A DNA stretch of 64,000 bases from Malachius bipustulatus (GCA_910589415.1 OU342632.1:36221637-36285636); one strand, 5' to 3'. Shown: positions 37,001 through 52,000, counted from the stretch's first letter. Notes: generated from the letters alone by a model not told the origin. Translations and numbers: made by a program.

Positions 37001-40000
37001 AAAATAAGAGTGCATGTCGCATCCCAAAATGTTGCTTCAAAATTTTGGCTGTCAAGATCTTCAGACAGCCACAAGGGATTTCGATTTCGCATTCAGCAGC
37101 CTTATCGTTTGTTCTTTATGCTTTATTGTATCTAAACTCAAAAAAAATGCAAACAAATTTTTACAGGATGATTTATGTGAAGGTTTTATTGCCCCCGTTT
37201 TTCATAAAGTTATTCTTGTAAGCTTTGATGAGAAAATTTTTCTTCTGAAATAAAGCTTGACGTCACATATATCGAGATGGTTTTGCAATAATTATTATCG
37301 TTTCAACTATCGTTTTTCAATTTTATAACTGTCGCAATTATTCTATATAGGGCACAATCGTTTGGTATTATTAACATAGTAAAAGTATCGGTAACGCAGA
37401 AATTCAATATTTTGTTGCACCACCCCTATCTTGTATAACTGCCAATAAACCATTTAGGCAAATATGAAAAATCGATCTGCGAGGAAAAAAGTTATCACTT
37501 ATTCAAGACCAAACAGCAGATTTTTGAGATCACCCTTTAAATACACCTGTTAAGTGTTAACCGAAATTTTCTAGGTCATCCTGAAGTTAGAGATCCAGTT
37601 TCAAAAGAAGAAAAATTTCTTTGGAATGGGGGAAGTATCAAAACGGCGAAATGATTTTGCACATCCGCAATAATGATCACCCTCTAAAAAATTGTTTGCA
37701 ATTTTTGAGTTTAGATCTAAATAGAGCAGAAATATAAAGCAAGTTGCTGACTTGCGAAAACAAAATCGAAATTCCTTGTGGCTATAAAAATAAGTCATAC
37801 ATCAAAATGTGGCAAAATTTTATAGGGTGCGACCCTAAACCATTACAACAACATAACAATTCTTGGCTCTTATCAAATATTTAAATGTAAGGTGTTAATA
37901 ATTTTAACAGTTAAATTATAGGTAATTACGCAATAACAATATTAGTTTATCAATATAATAATTATTTAAATAAATTATTTAATACTAGAGTGTGTTTTAT
38001 TTTTCAAGATGTTTCCTGCTTTAAATTGCCATTTGAATCATTTACAAATTTGAATACTTAATTGCGAAAAAATATACAACATAGGTAAATCGAGTGAGTT
38101 CTAGTGAAAGAAATCTTGATTTCATTTGGAAGTATGTATTTTAATAATTAAATAAAACAAATCGGCATTAAACATTAAAAAAAAACTCAAAATGTTGATT
38201 TTCAAAATGTTGAAATAATATGATTATTTCAATACCGTAAGCTAAATAATTTCACTTAATAACTAGGTATTTATTACATGTACCGGGTGGGCAACTGAAT
38301 GGACGCCAACCATATATCTCAGGAACGGCTCGTCACACAAGCTTTAGCGTAAAATTTTTTGGGAGGAAAGTGACCCCAAAAAATCGCTGGAAAATATTAT
38401 TGAGCTTCTAAAACTACCGCTACGGGTAAATATATGAATGGAAAATATAGGTACATAGTTTCTCCGTATTTTTTCAATTAAGAGTGTAGTCTCGTTACAA
38501 AGCGTTTTCCTTCCTCTGTCGACTACATTTTTCGAATTTTTCATTTTTTTTATCACCGCAAACGCCAGAGGGCGTTATTTGACATTTAAGCAAATATGGC
38601 GATTTTTCTTATGTTTCAATAAAATGGTATATTTATTTTTACATAGCGGAAAAGAGAATTATATTCTTAAAGGTGTTATAAAAATCGCAGCTGAACATAT
38701 ATCTTTCGCCTAACTGCAGATATCTGCCAGCAAAGTTGATTTGATGAATTTTTAGAGTTTGGCCTCTGCACGGATCAAATAGAAATAGCAAAGAAACATG
38801 AAGAATTTTTGTCGCTTACAGTGGTGAAAACAGAAAAGCAATTGAAAGTTTACGTTATGAGATATGCCTATTTTTATATCCAAAAATTGCGTTTTGGGAA
38901 TATCTCATGACGTGAATTTTTAATAATTGTTCTTCTGTTTTAACCACTGTAATAAAAGACAAAAATTATTTGCTGCAATTTTTATAACATCTTAAGAATA
39001 TAAGTCTCTTTCCCACTATGTAAAAATAAACATACCATTCTATTTAATTTTATTTAGAAAAATCGCCATATTTCCTTACATGTCAAATAACGCCCTCTAG
39101 CGGCTTCGGTGGTAAAAACATGAAAAATTCTAAAAATTTATTCGCCAGAGAGGAAGTAAAAAGCTTTGTAACGAGACTAATCTTGTTAAATTCTGTTGAG
39201 GTTAACCGGAATAATCGACTTTTGAATAAACAAAATTTTTACGTACTTCCACCACTTTATTTTTGAGGTTATGACAAAAAGTTTCCAATAAAAAAATCTA
39301 AACTATTTAGGGATTAGACTACATATGTGTTTTGAATACACACTTAATTGAAAAATACGGAGAAACTACCCATTTTCCATTCTGCCATATGACTATTACG
39401 CCCCCTAGCGGTAGCTTTAGAAGCTCAAAAATATTTTCCAGCGTTTTTTTGAGGTCACTTTCCTCCTAAAAAATTTTACCCTAAAGTTGTGTGACGAGCC
39501 GTTCCTGAGAGTCCATTTTTAGTTGCCCACCCGGTACGTAGGTACAATATAAGGGAAAAAAGTAATACATTTTTTAGCTCGATACACAAATATTTTTTGT
39601 TATAAGAAGATGCTAGAAAATCGAAAAATGTATTTAGATCACTGAAAATAAAGCCGGAACGTTGATATTATGTGGAATTTGAATTTTATACCTTAATTTA
39701 AGGTATATTTTTAGACAGTTTGTACGTTCATGGAAAATCTGACGTTTTTGAAGTTAAATTTGACATTCCCAAATTTGTGAGAATGAGAATGCGCTACCAT
39801 AGTAAGAGTCAGTGTCGGTAATACAGGTTCCCTATGTCGCACCTCGTCGCAATGTATTAAGTATAATATAGGAGTGTCCGGTATTAAATTTTAGCGTATT
39901 TGCTTGCACCGTTCCGTCCGTACCCAATTTTATTCCATTTTGAAGAGATCTATTATATGGAGAAAAAACCTTCTTGCGCATCAATCGCAGAAATAGTGTA

Positions 40001-43000
40001 TTTTTATGCGATTCGATTATGCATATTTTCACCGCTTTTTAAATTGGATTTCTGAAATTTTCCATAGTCAGGTCATATTAGCGTAGTGGTTTACTGAGAA
40101 AATTTCATTTCATTTAGTTTGAAAACGTGCCTTAGAATGGTTTTTTAAATTTAACAAAATAAAAAAAAATTGGCAAATTTATAAAAAAAATTCCTTTTCC
40201 TGTGTCCGCCACTGGCTAACTTTACTTAAAAAATACTATTCTTTACACTACCTTTAATAAATTCGCAAAAGTGAAAGGGGAACTTTGAAAACCGAAAATT
40301 TGAAATTTTAGAGGAATAAGAATCATGTAAAAATATTCGAATATCTCCGCCATTTTTCTTATTTGCTTCTTGAAATTTTTCAGAGTTAGGGGTTATTCGT
40401 ATAGTTGTCTACTGGAAAAACTTCAGCTCAATTCCTTCAAAAAAGGCTCATAAACGGTTATAGAAATTTAGCCATTTTTACCCTTTTCCTACCCACGCCA
40501 CTGGCTTATTAATGAAAAATATGCAAATTTTACTGCATTAACTCAAATTTAAAATAATTTTCTTACAATCGTGTTAATTTGGTTTAAATTTGTTTTTCTA
40601 ACTTGCTTATAGGTAGGTAGGTATAGGGGTTCCAAATCTGGCAATTTTTTCTAAAATTGAAAAGGCCGACATTTTGAAACGGCTCGATTTTACTCAAATA
40701 CAGTATCAGACGACTCCTTGCGGCTATCTTACTCATAAAAAAATTTCAGCCCCCTAGATTGAAAACTGCGACCAGAAACCAGAAACCAGAGCCTCATAGA
40801 CGGTTTTTGTTTTTAATTTGGAGGGACACCTGTAGAAGTAACGCCGCTTTAGGAAAATTTTTTTACGAAAATCAAATGTCATTTCGAAGTTTCACAAGGG
40901 TAAAAAATTTCGTTCACTAATCCTTAAATATGAAGCTAAAGTTTTAAAAATTTTAGAGAAATAAACATCATATGAAAAAAATATTAATATCTCCGCCATT
41001 TTTCTTATTTACTTCTTGAAACTTTTAAGGGTTAAAGGATATTAGTGTACTTGCCTACTGTGAAAATTTCAGTCTAATTTCTTTAAAAATGAAATCATAA
41101 ACGGTTATAGAAATTTAGACATTTTTACCCTTTTCCTACCCACGCCACTGGCTTATTAATACAAATAATGCCAATTTTATTGCTTTAATTCAAATTTCAA
41201 ATAGTTTTCTTCAAATCTTGTTAATTTCATTTTAAAGTTTTATTGCCATCTTGCTCATACAGGGACTCAAAAAATAGCAAATTTTTCAAAAATTCAAATG
41301 GCTGCCATTTGAAACGGCTTGCCCGATTTTGCTCAAGTGCAATACCAGACCACTCCTTGTGGATATCTTACTCCCACAAAAATTTCAGCCTCCTAGATTG
41401 AAAACTGCGACCTGAAATGATACCACAAGAACCGGATTTCTGAAATTTTGAAGGGACACCCTGTAGAAGTGACTCGACTTTTGGAAATTTTTTCAACGAA
41501 AATCTAACATCATTCCAAAGTTTTATAAGGATCCAAAATTTCGTTCACTAATCTTCAAAGATAAAGCTACAGGAGCGTTTTGAAAATCGAAATTTCGCGT
41601 TTTTGGAGAAATACAGGGTGTTAAGAAAATGACGGATAAACTCTTCAGTACATTGGAGGAGACACTCAGTAAAGTACGGGAAAAATAATTTTAAAAAATC
41701 CAGATCTATATTTTAAAAGATATAAGCAAAATATGGAACAATAAATTTGACAACGTTTAACATGATAACTGCTGCTATTTGATAATTTCGTCTAATTTCT
41801 AACAATGTATGTAGTTAAGGTAACAAAACCGTTGTTGCCAAATGCTTTTTTAAGCATCTTGGAAAAGAAAAATAAAATTTTTATTAAATGTTCCGAGCCA
41901 ATAATACATCTTATGCAATTTTTTTAATTGATAACGATTAAAGTACTCTTTTTTATATCTGTAAAATGATCTAGTTTTTGCAAATACCGAAAAACAAACA
42001 TAGTAAAATGTTAACTTTGATTGACTTCAACACCAAATTGAAGACCAGAATTTTTTTTATTATTTTTCCCGTACTCTACTGAGTGTCCCCTACAATGTAC
42101 TAAAGAGTTTATCCGTCATTTTCTTAACACCCTGTATATAAATATATACAGGGTGTCCCAGCTTATTCGAAGCGGTCTCTGTAGGCCAAACGATGGACTT
42201 TTAAAAAAAAAAAATTTGAAAATTCAAATACAGAATCATAATGGCCATAATTTAAAATTATTTTGGAGTATACAGAGTGTCCCATATGACAGTGGCATAT
42301 CAAAGTTATGTTTTTTTAAATGGAATGCTCCTATGTTATTTCATTTTTAGATTGTCTGAGAAGACAAAATAAGATTGGCTTTTACAGTTGGTGTTTAAGA
42401 TCAGAAGTTTTTGAGCTATAAACAAGTGAAAATCGTCATTTTTCAAGTTCAAGGCCCTGTACCACGAAAACGGTTCAAGATAGAGAAAAACGGCTTACAT
42501 GTCCCTATTTTACCTTTTTATGTACTATCCTATGGTACATTTGTACTTTCTTTGATTTTTTTATTTGGCGAAGCGTGGGGAAATCTCAGAATTTTGCAAA
42601 TTTTTTATCACCCTGTATAAACATTTCATCTACATCATAGGATAGTACATGAAAAGTTAAAATAGGGACATGTAAGCCGTTTTTCTCTATCTTCAGCCGT
42701 TTTCGTTGTACAGGGCCTTGAACTTGAAAAAAGACGATTTTCACTTGTTTATAACTCAAAAACTTCCGAATTTAAACACCAACTGTAAAAGCCGATCTTA
42801 TTTTCTGTTCTCAGACAATCTAAAAATGCAATAACATAGGAGCATTCCATTTAAAAAAACATAACTTTGATATGCCACTGTCATATGGGACACTCTATAT
42901 ACTCCAAAATAATTTTAAATTATGGCCATTGTGATCCTGTACTTGAATTTGCAAAAATTTTTTGGAAAAAATTCATCGTTTGGCCTACAGAGACCGCTTC

Positions 43001-46000
43001 GAATAAGCTGGGACATCCTGTATACAGGGTAAGTCATTGATATGGGAAAGCTCGATTACACCTATACCATTAAAGATATCGAAATGAACCAAAAAGTGCT
43101 GTAAATGGGAGGGTAAAGTGCAGTTTGTAAAATTATTTTCAGATACACACAGGCTGGCCCAATATCACTGTACGCCATACAACTTTGTTATTTTAAATAG
43201 GACACCCTCTATATTATTACATTTTCATATTGTTTGAGAAAAGTCAAAAATAATGTTTTGTAAAGTTGAAGTTTGTAATGAGCAATTTATGAGTTATAAA
43301 CAAATGAAAATCGCGATTTTCCATTTTCAAAGCAGCTTATATTGAAAACGGCTCGAGATATGGCAAAACGGCTTACATGTCCCTATCTTAACTTTTCAAG
43401 CGGTATCCTATTGGATGGATGAAATTTTTATACTGAGTGATGAAAATAATCAAATTTTCTACCACTCTGTATAAAAATTTCATCCATCCAATAGGATACC
43501 GCTTGAAAAGTTAAGATAGGGACATGTAAGCCGTTTTGCCATATCTCGAGCCGTTTTCAATATAAGCTGCTTTGAAAATGGAAAATCGCGATTTTCATTT
43601 GTTTATAACTCATAAATTGCTCATTACAAGCTTCAACTTTACAAACCATTCTTTTTTACTTTTCTCAAATAATCTAAAGATGTAATAATATAGAGGGTGT
43701 CCTATTTAAAATAACAAAATTGTATGGCGTACAGCGATATTGGGCCATCCTGTGTATCTGAAAATAATTTTACAAACTGCACTTTACCCTCCCATTTACA
43801 GCACTTTTTGGTTCATTTCGATATCTTTAATGGTGTAGGTGCAATCGAGCTTTCCCATATCAATGACTTACCCTGTATACAGGGTGTTAGTTAAGTACGG
43901 GGCCAAACTTCAAGGGGTGCTTCCTTGAGTGATTTTAAGAAGAAAAGTTCAAATAAACATGGGTCCGAAAATATATATTTTTCAAGATACAGGGTGTCAA
44001 ACTTAAAAAAAAATTCGAATGTTCGTGAATATCTCTAAACTCTTTCAATCAATTTTGTTGAAATTTGGCAGTTCTGTTTGTAATAACAAGAGGGTAATTT
44101 GGCCCCAATTAGATTAAAATTATTAATTCCAGTGGCGTCCCGGAAGACAGTCTAACTAATATTTTTGATTAAAAAATTGGGCGCCACTGACTTTTTTTTT
44201 AATTTTGTATTTTTTTCGAATAGCAACTAGAAATACAACTATTTTATCTCTTGAGTTGTTTTCATATCTTGCTTTGTTTTCGAGAAAAAAAAAATAAAAG
44301 TTTGACACCCTGTATCTTGAAAAATATGCATTTTCGGACCCATATTTATTTGAACTTTTCTTCTTAAAATCACTCAAGGAAGCACCCCTTGGAGTTTGGC
44401 CCCGTACTTAACTAACACCCTGTATATACCGTGTGACAAGTTTCAAAGCAGAACATAGGCGAATAGCATGGGAAATCACATAATTGCAGTTTATTTCTCA
44501 CCACTTTTATCTACAAGAATGGTAATGGTGTCTATCGAAAGAGAATTCTTTTCTGAGCATGCTGATACCAAATACTTAATGATTAACAGTTTGTTTATGA
44601 TGACAGAGTAACTTAAATATTTTCAAAATTAAAAGTGTGAGCGGCCATGACATGACATGCCTAATTCGAATAATTTTGTTACTGTCAAAACAAACATTTT
44701 TTTAATTACTAATACACGTTTCCCTGAAAAGATCGTCAATGAATAATAATAATGACTACTCGTATTCTAATAATGCGGGACGCGTGTTTATCGCCGTGGT
44801 ACTATTAACTGGGCGGCCAGATCTTCCGATTTAGCACCTTATCCTTGTGACTTTTCTTGGGATCTTGGGGTTACCCTAAAAACAAAATTTACAGATCTAG
44901 TCTTTGCCGAATGTGCACTCGTTAATAACCAACAACTCGGACAAGTTCGAAGCGCAATTTATAAAAGGGTGGGAATATTAATTACAAAATGAAGGACTAT
45001 TTGAATATTTGTTGTAGGTAGTTATTGTTTTTGTTCAATTATTTTACATGTTTATTTTCCATATTCAATTTTTCGTAAAACAAAATGCTGGTAAATGAGG
45101 ATTTTCGTAATTTTTTAACGATGTTTAATCAGAATTAAAATAAATTGAATTGAATTGAATTGAAAATATTTGCTTTGACAGTGAAAAAGTTATCTGAATT
45201 TAGCATGTCATGGCTGCTCATCTTTTAATTTTGAAAATGTTTAAAATATTCTGTCATGATATAAGACTGTTAATTAGTAGGTATTTTAGTATCAGCATGT
45301 TCAGAAAAGAATTCTCTTTCGATAGACACCATTACCGTTCTTGTAGATAAAAGTGGTGAGAAATAAACTGCTAATATGTGATTTCCCATGCTATTCGCCT
45401 ATGTTCTGCTTTGAAACTTGTCACTCGGTATATTTATATACAATATCGTGGGCAGGTGAATTTTGGAAAACCACTTTTTCGTAATCTGGGGGTCATGAAC
45501 GGTGGACATTTGATGAGTTTGGGTGATTTTTGGAAAGTGATGTCGTCCTCAATAGTGTATTTTTTTTGTTAAAAAATACACTAAAATTACGTTAAAGCAT
45601 TAAAATATTTGGATTGTGTTTAAATAAGTTAAGTAAAGATTACTTTATGTTATTTAATGCTATTTCGTTTATTTTTGAATATTTTCAGGGGTAAAAACTA
45701 CCCCCTGCTACAATAAAAATATTATAAACAAGATTCAAAGTTTTAATTGCTTCAATTTTTGTTGTAATAATTTCAGTGAAGATAACTTGATGTTGTTTAA
45801 TATTTTTCGTGAGCTAGAACCTCCATCAACCCTTACCATAAACCACCCCTATTAGATATAAATGTTAAAATAAGCATTTCAATTTTTTTTTTAATGGAAT
45901 TTTATTTAGACTAATAAAAACTGCAAAAAACAGTTCAATGGTTTTTTGACTATAACTTCCTCAATTTTGATGTTAGAAAAAGTAAATGAAAGACCTACAA

Positions 46001-49000
46001 ACTCATGTAGGATCGATATTTTTTCCACCCTTATTCTGGAAAGTGGCAAAGGTTGAAGGATTCGAAAATGGTACTAGTCAACCACTAGCCACAACTTTTG
46101 AGAGCCATATCTCCCTCAGTTTTATATTTAGGAAAAAAAAACTTAATGAAAATTTTCAGTGAAAAAAAAACAAACTTTTTGGTAGATTAAAATTTTTGAA
46201 ATCTGCCTTATTTTTTTACTTATATTGAAAAAACGAACTTTTTTATAGAAATTTCAAAAAACAAATGTGACTTTAAATTGTTATTTTTTTGAAAATTAAG
46301 GCTTGTTGATCGTTCAAACTCACAGAATTTACTAATGGTATATTAAGGAAGTGAATTGTAGAAGGGCTAACAAATATTTTCAATTGGGGTGGTTTTGAAG
46401 GGGTTGTTTTGACCGTTTTTTCTATGAAAAAACTCGGCGTCTATCTTATTTTCGTCATAACTCGGTCAGTTTTTATGCTAGGTCATTCAATAAAAAAATA
46501 AAAATGGAGGACTTTTTAAGCACTATCAAAAACTTTCTATCAGTTTTTATCAAAAAATCCATCATTTTTTATAATTTGAAATTGATAGTTTCGATTTTTA
46601 CTCCAAATAACCCAGCAGGACCGGTAAAATAAACAGCTCGTAAACAGACCGGGGAAATCTATTTTTATTTTTTTTTCAGTCGATGGAGTCGGACCTTCCC
46701 TATCTTTTGACATGTGTCTTAGGTTGGGTCGGGGTAAGGGGGAGGGGGGGCACGCTCTTAAAATTTACTGAAAATGAATTTTATCGGAAAAACGGGTATA
46801 TCTGAGCCGGATTTGATCTGACAAAAAAATTATGGTATTGAAAATTGAAGAGCTTGACTAAACACGGAAGTTCGTTCCGACCTGAACCCTTTAGCTCAAC
46901 TGGTTCGCGAAATATTGCGATATTAAGTGCAAAAATGAATAAAAATTACTGACTTTTGCTCGGCAGGTGGTGGAGTTAGGGCGTCAATTTTTTGCGAGAG
47001 GAAGGGTGCCACCGAGTAATTTGACGGGCCGGAGGGAGGGGGTGGTGGGCCAATTAGGAGGGGAGATATGGGGTTGAGAAGAAAAATACGGAAACGCTCG
47101 TAAAAAGTTTATTTATTGACCTACAGAGACCAGGCACCGCTAATTTTCTTCGTTTTTTTATCGACTACCCGGTAGTCATGGCAAAAAATTTAATTTTCGA
47201 ATTTCAAAAAAGAAATTATTTTCGCAAATGCGCGCTTGGCGCGCAATTTAAAAAAAAGTCATTTTTTTTTCTCGCGTTTTTGGGGGTGAAGGAAGGGGGT
47301 GGGAAAAAAAATTTCACCACTGAACGGCTTTTTTTTAATCTTTAATTTGAGCCCCATTTGAACCCGATCCGACCATAAATAAGAGCACAACGAACCGGCA
47401 AAGTCTAGAGAAAGTTGGAAAACACTCTTTCATCCATCCTCGAAATAATTTTCTTACCTGAAGCAGCCATGTGCTGCACTCGCTTGACCATGAATAGATC
47501 GAGATGCAGTCTTTTGTGTAGCACCTCTTTCTATTGTGTACCTGCCTATTGTTTTCGTAAACCCGGCGCGTCATCCCGGGAAAACAATAGAAGGCTATCA
47601 AGATAAGAGAGCGCGACTGAGAATGAAAAACAAGGCCAACAACGGCCCAAATGTAAGAAAAATCGACCAGCAGATGAAAAAACAGTAACTCGATGTGTTT
47701 TTTCATTCCCGATCGTTCAGCGATCAAAAGCAAGCATTCGAAAATAAATTCCGAGCGCGCGTTCCCGGCCGATCGTGACTGCCCGGAGTATAGACAAGCG
47801 GAGAGCGTAAGCTCCGCCCACGGCTGCTCGGGTATCTTTCTCGCCCGGTTTAAAGAGAGATCTTCATGTATATAACTCGCGCGCGCGGGCAAGATACGCA
47901 CGAAAAAAAAACAAATAGATAAATAAATGTTTTCTCTTTCCAATGAGCCTAACAAGAACCCCCCACCCCTCTCCGTTCGCCCGCAATAAAGCCTAGACTT
48001 TGCCGGTTCGTTGTGCCCTTATTTATGGTCGGATCGGGTTCAAGTGACCTCAAATAAAAGATAAAAAAAATGCCGTTCAGTGGTGAAAAAAAAATTCCCC
48101 ACCCCCTTCCTTCACCCCCAAAAACGCGAGAAAAAAAATGACTTTTTTTTTAATTGCGCGCCAAGCGCGCATTTGCGAAAATAATTTCTATTTTGAAATT
48201 CGAAAATTAAATTTTTTGCCATGACTACCGGGTAGTCGATAAAAAAACGAAGAAAATTAGCGGTGCCTGGTCTCTGTAGGTCAATAAATAAACTTTTTAC
48301 GAGCGTTTCCGTATTTTTCTTCTCAACCCCATATCTCCCCTCCTAATTGGCCCCCCACCCCCCCCCCCCGGCCCGTCAAATTACTCGGTGGCACCCTTCC
48401 TCTCGCAAAAAATTGACGCCCTAACTCCACCACCTGCCGAGCAAAAGTCAGTAATTTTTATTCATTTTTGCACCCTTAATATCGCAATATTTCGCGAACC
48501 AGTTGAGCTAAAGGGTTCAGGTCGGAACGAACTTCCGTGTTTAGTCAAGCTCTTCAATTTTCGATACCATAATTTTTTTGTCAGATCAAATCCTGCTCAG
48601 ATATACCCGTTTTCCGATAAAATTCATTTTCAGTAAATTTTAAAAGCGTGCTCCCCGTCCCCCTCACCCCGACCCAACTTAAGACACATGTCAAAAGACA
48701 GGGAAGGTCCGACTCCATCGACTGAAAAAAAAATAAAAATAGATTTCACAACAAACCGTAGGTAGGTAGGTCTTAATGAGTATAAAGACAAATCAATAGC
48801 CTGTCGTATTGGAGTCGGGTTTTAACCCATCGTCCTGACAGTTGTCAAGTCTGGAGCGCCCGAGAAGACTTGACAACTGTCAGGACGATGGGTTAAGACC
48901 CGACTCCAATACGACAGGCTATTGATTTGTCTTTATACTCATTAAGACCTACCTACCTACGGTTTGTTGTGACTTTTGAGTATACTTCGGCTTTTTAATA

Positions 49001-52000
49001 TAAAAATAGATTTCCCCGGTCTGTTCACGAAATACCGGTCCTGCTGTGTTAAAAAGCAAAAGTTAGCTTTTAATAAGTCATTTTTTTTTATTATTATTGA
49101 AAATGCACATGCACTGCAGGGAAATCCCTATGACGCTCTGGGAGCGGTGCATGAGTGGAGATATCGATTCACGTTGGCCTTGAATCTCTGTAAGTTGTAT
49201 ACTTCGGGAAACACACCCTTTGGAATGTTATTCCAAAGTGATGCGGTTCTGTACATAAAAGAAGTCTGAAATAGGGTGGTACGAGGTGTAACGAGCTGAA
49301 CCTGATACCGATGAGCGTCTGCGGCTCGACGTGTATATCTGCCCGGTCTTGTTCTTGGTGGGATCAAGCGGGCAACGTCTTTTGAACACCTTCCATTAAA
49401 ATATCTGTAAAACAGACTCAGGTCAGGTACTCTTTTTCGATGTTCGAGAGTGTCTAAATTTTTTGTCAAATCTGGGTCCCCAATCAAGCGGATGGCTCTT
49501 TTCTGAATAGAGTCGAGTAGTCTCAGCGTATGTTTAGGAGCTGAGCTCCAAATATGTGAGCAGTATTCCAAGGATGGTCGGATTTGAGCCTTGTATAAGG
49601 GGAGAAGCTGTTGTGGTGTATAAAATTTCTTCGTGCGGAAGAGTGTTCCAAGTTTTTGAGATGCACTCTTCGCCAGACCTGCAACATGATCATGCCAAGA
49701 CATGTTCGCTCCGAGGCTCACTCCAAGTAAACGAAGAGATGACGCTGGGGTAAGAGAGTGTCCCGCCATTATCATATCTGGCTCCAAAACGTTGGTCTTT
49801 TTGGAGAAGATGACTGCTTGGGTTTTTCCAGTATTGAATTGGACTTGGTTTCTATCGCCCCAAGTTAGAATGTCTTGCAAGTCATTGTTAAGTATGGCAA
49901 CTTCTTGCTCCCTGCGAGTCTGTGCGTCGATGGCAGATGTTCGCGCATCTAACGTATAAGAAGATATGAGGGTACTGTCGTCGGCAAAACTGTATATTGG
50001 ATTTTTTGTTGTTTCAAGAAAGTCGTTTATAAATATTAGAAAGAGAGTCGGAGATAAAATGGATCCCTGAGGCACACCGGCATTGATGGAAAAGGTCTCA
50101 GAAAGAACTCCATCGACTGCCACCTGTAATGAACGATCTCCGAGATAACTCGCAAGCCACAAGCAGAATTTCTCGGGCATTACTCAGTTAATAATAGGTT
50201 TGGAGCAACCATAAACAAAACCATTCTCTTTGTTTCTTTATTAGCTACAACTTTGTTTAGTATGGTCTTAGCGATAAAACTCAAACTTTTTGAAATATTT
50301 ATGAAAAACCGTTCAAAAATGTGGTAAAAAATCAAAATTTCAATCGCAAATAACTCAAAAAGTATTGGCTGTAGGAAAAAAGTTTATAGAAAAAAATACT
50401 TAAAATTGGTAGATATATTTATTTCTACAGTAATTTTTAACAACCAATTTTTCACCCCCGAGAAGGGTTGGTTTTCACCCCCTCGGTAAAAGCAATCAAT
50501 GGCATTGGGGAAACTTTGAAGTCGAGGGTATGGACTACCTAAATTTAAATTTTTATAATTTTAGGAAGTGTTCTATAGAATTTCTAACCAAAACGGGGCT
50601 GTACTGGACTAAAGGAAAGTACTTAACACAAACTCGTTTGAACTTCTAGTACACAAGCGCAGTCCCACTTTTCGGATCTTACAGTAAATTCATTTGAGTG
50701 ACTTTGGGATTTTAAGCCAGCTTTATCCACAGATTGCTACATTTCATCAATAATAGTTCATCAAATAGGCGAAAAAAGAGCTGAAATAGCGTTAATCAGA
50801 AGTTTGATGAAATTTCGATGGTAGGTAGGGGATAGGAGGTGCCATTAGAACACTCCAGTTAAGTTTCCCCCTCGAATTTCGCAAGCTGTGACCACCATCT
50901 TGAATTTAAGGGATGAAATCACGTATCTTGACAAATATTGCTTGTGACTGATAAATTTTCTTTATAAGAATAATTGTTGGAGTAAGAAGTCAATAGGGGG
51001 CGAAAATAGGTTATAAGAAAATTTGTCAACATTCATGTCTCTAAAAAAAAACTGCATGCTTGGTACGAATAGAGAGGGCGCCAAAAATCGGCCAGCACTA
51101 GGGAACCTGCATTACCGTTTTACTAGGGTAGCGCATTAACTTTTTGACGTTTACTAAACACGGTTATGTTTGAACAGCTGGATGTCATATTTTTGGCACA
51201 TTTGGTCACAGGCGTAGGTATCAAGTGGAAAAAAGCGAAGTTTGAAAAATAAAACAAAATAATAACACGAATAGAAATCGATAATCCTCTTTCAGTGGGT
51301 ATTAAAAACAAAATTACGGGTTTATATAGGATCTGCGAAGCTGTAGACTTTAGTATCTAACACGTAGTTACTGAGAAATATACGTTTTAATACGCGGATT
51401 TAATAAAAAATTATGTGAATTTTTAGATAGTTGTACGTTCATGGAAAATCTGACGTTTATGAAGTCAAATTTGACATTCCCAACTTTTTTCCCAACTTTT
51501 TGTGAGAATGAGAATGCGCTACCCTAGTAAAGCGGTAATACAGGTTCCCTAGCCAGCACCAATATTTTTGAATTTTGCCAATAAAGTAATTTAATTAATT
51601 GAAGTCATAGCGTTTTTACCAAATGCATGATTTGGGGTTTTCGGGGTCTCTGATTAAGAATTAAATATCCGATTCTCAAAAAACAAAATGGCGAATCTAA
51701 TAAGGCGGACGTCTTCCTTTTAAAATCATACTTTTTTTAAATTCAAACATTTTTTTAAATATTTGCGCCAGGTGACATTATTTGACGTTCTCTGTATTAG
51801 CATTCAAGCAAAAAATAAATTTGAAGACACCCGTATGGTATAGGAAAACTCAAAAGCTACAACTTTTGTCAAAATCTATTTTTGTCTCCGAATGACCGTT
51901 TTGTTGTAAAATCGAAAATACCGGTTTCACAAATTTGGTCAAACTTTTAATTATACGCAATTTAAAAGTACGCCTCCTCTTTAAGAGTGATAAGCGGGGC

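Larger units (their letters stand above)
39962..45590. mobile_element. Foldback-like element, copy 3, invaded by five elements
   Basis: Runs from the family end (CTTCTTGCGCATCAATCGCA near 39970) through two and a half tandem units of about 650 bp. After 41611 it is interrupted, and it resumes at about 45431 with ATATCGTGGGCAGGTGAATT, finishing with the AGTGTATT palindrome at 45554-45582. It is the reverse complement of the copy at 11969-13850, whose matching position is the TATATATTTA microsatellite. Confidence 0.7.

Noticed and set aside
41612..45430. CRISPR-like or satellite interpretation of the repeated array
   Set aside because: The five units are different long palindromes rather than identical short repeats with spacers, and the host is a eukaryote.
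47335..47955. 206-codon minus-strand frame in the large foldback loop
   Set aside because: It spans arm and loop, lacks any domain or family motif, and its open length is explained by GC-rich sequence in the loop.
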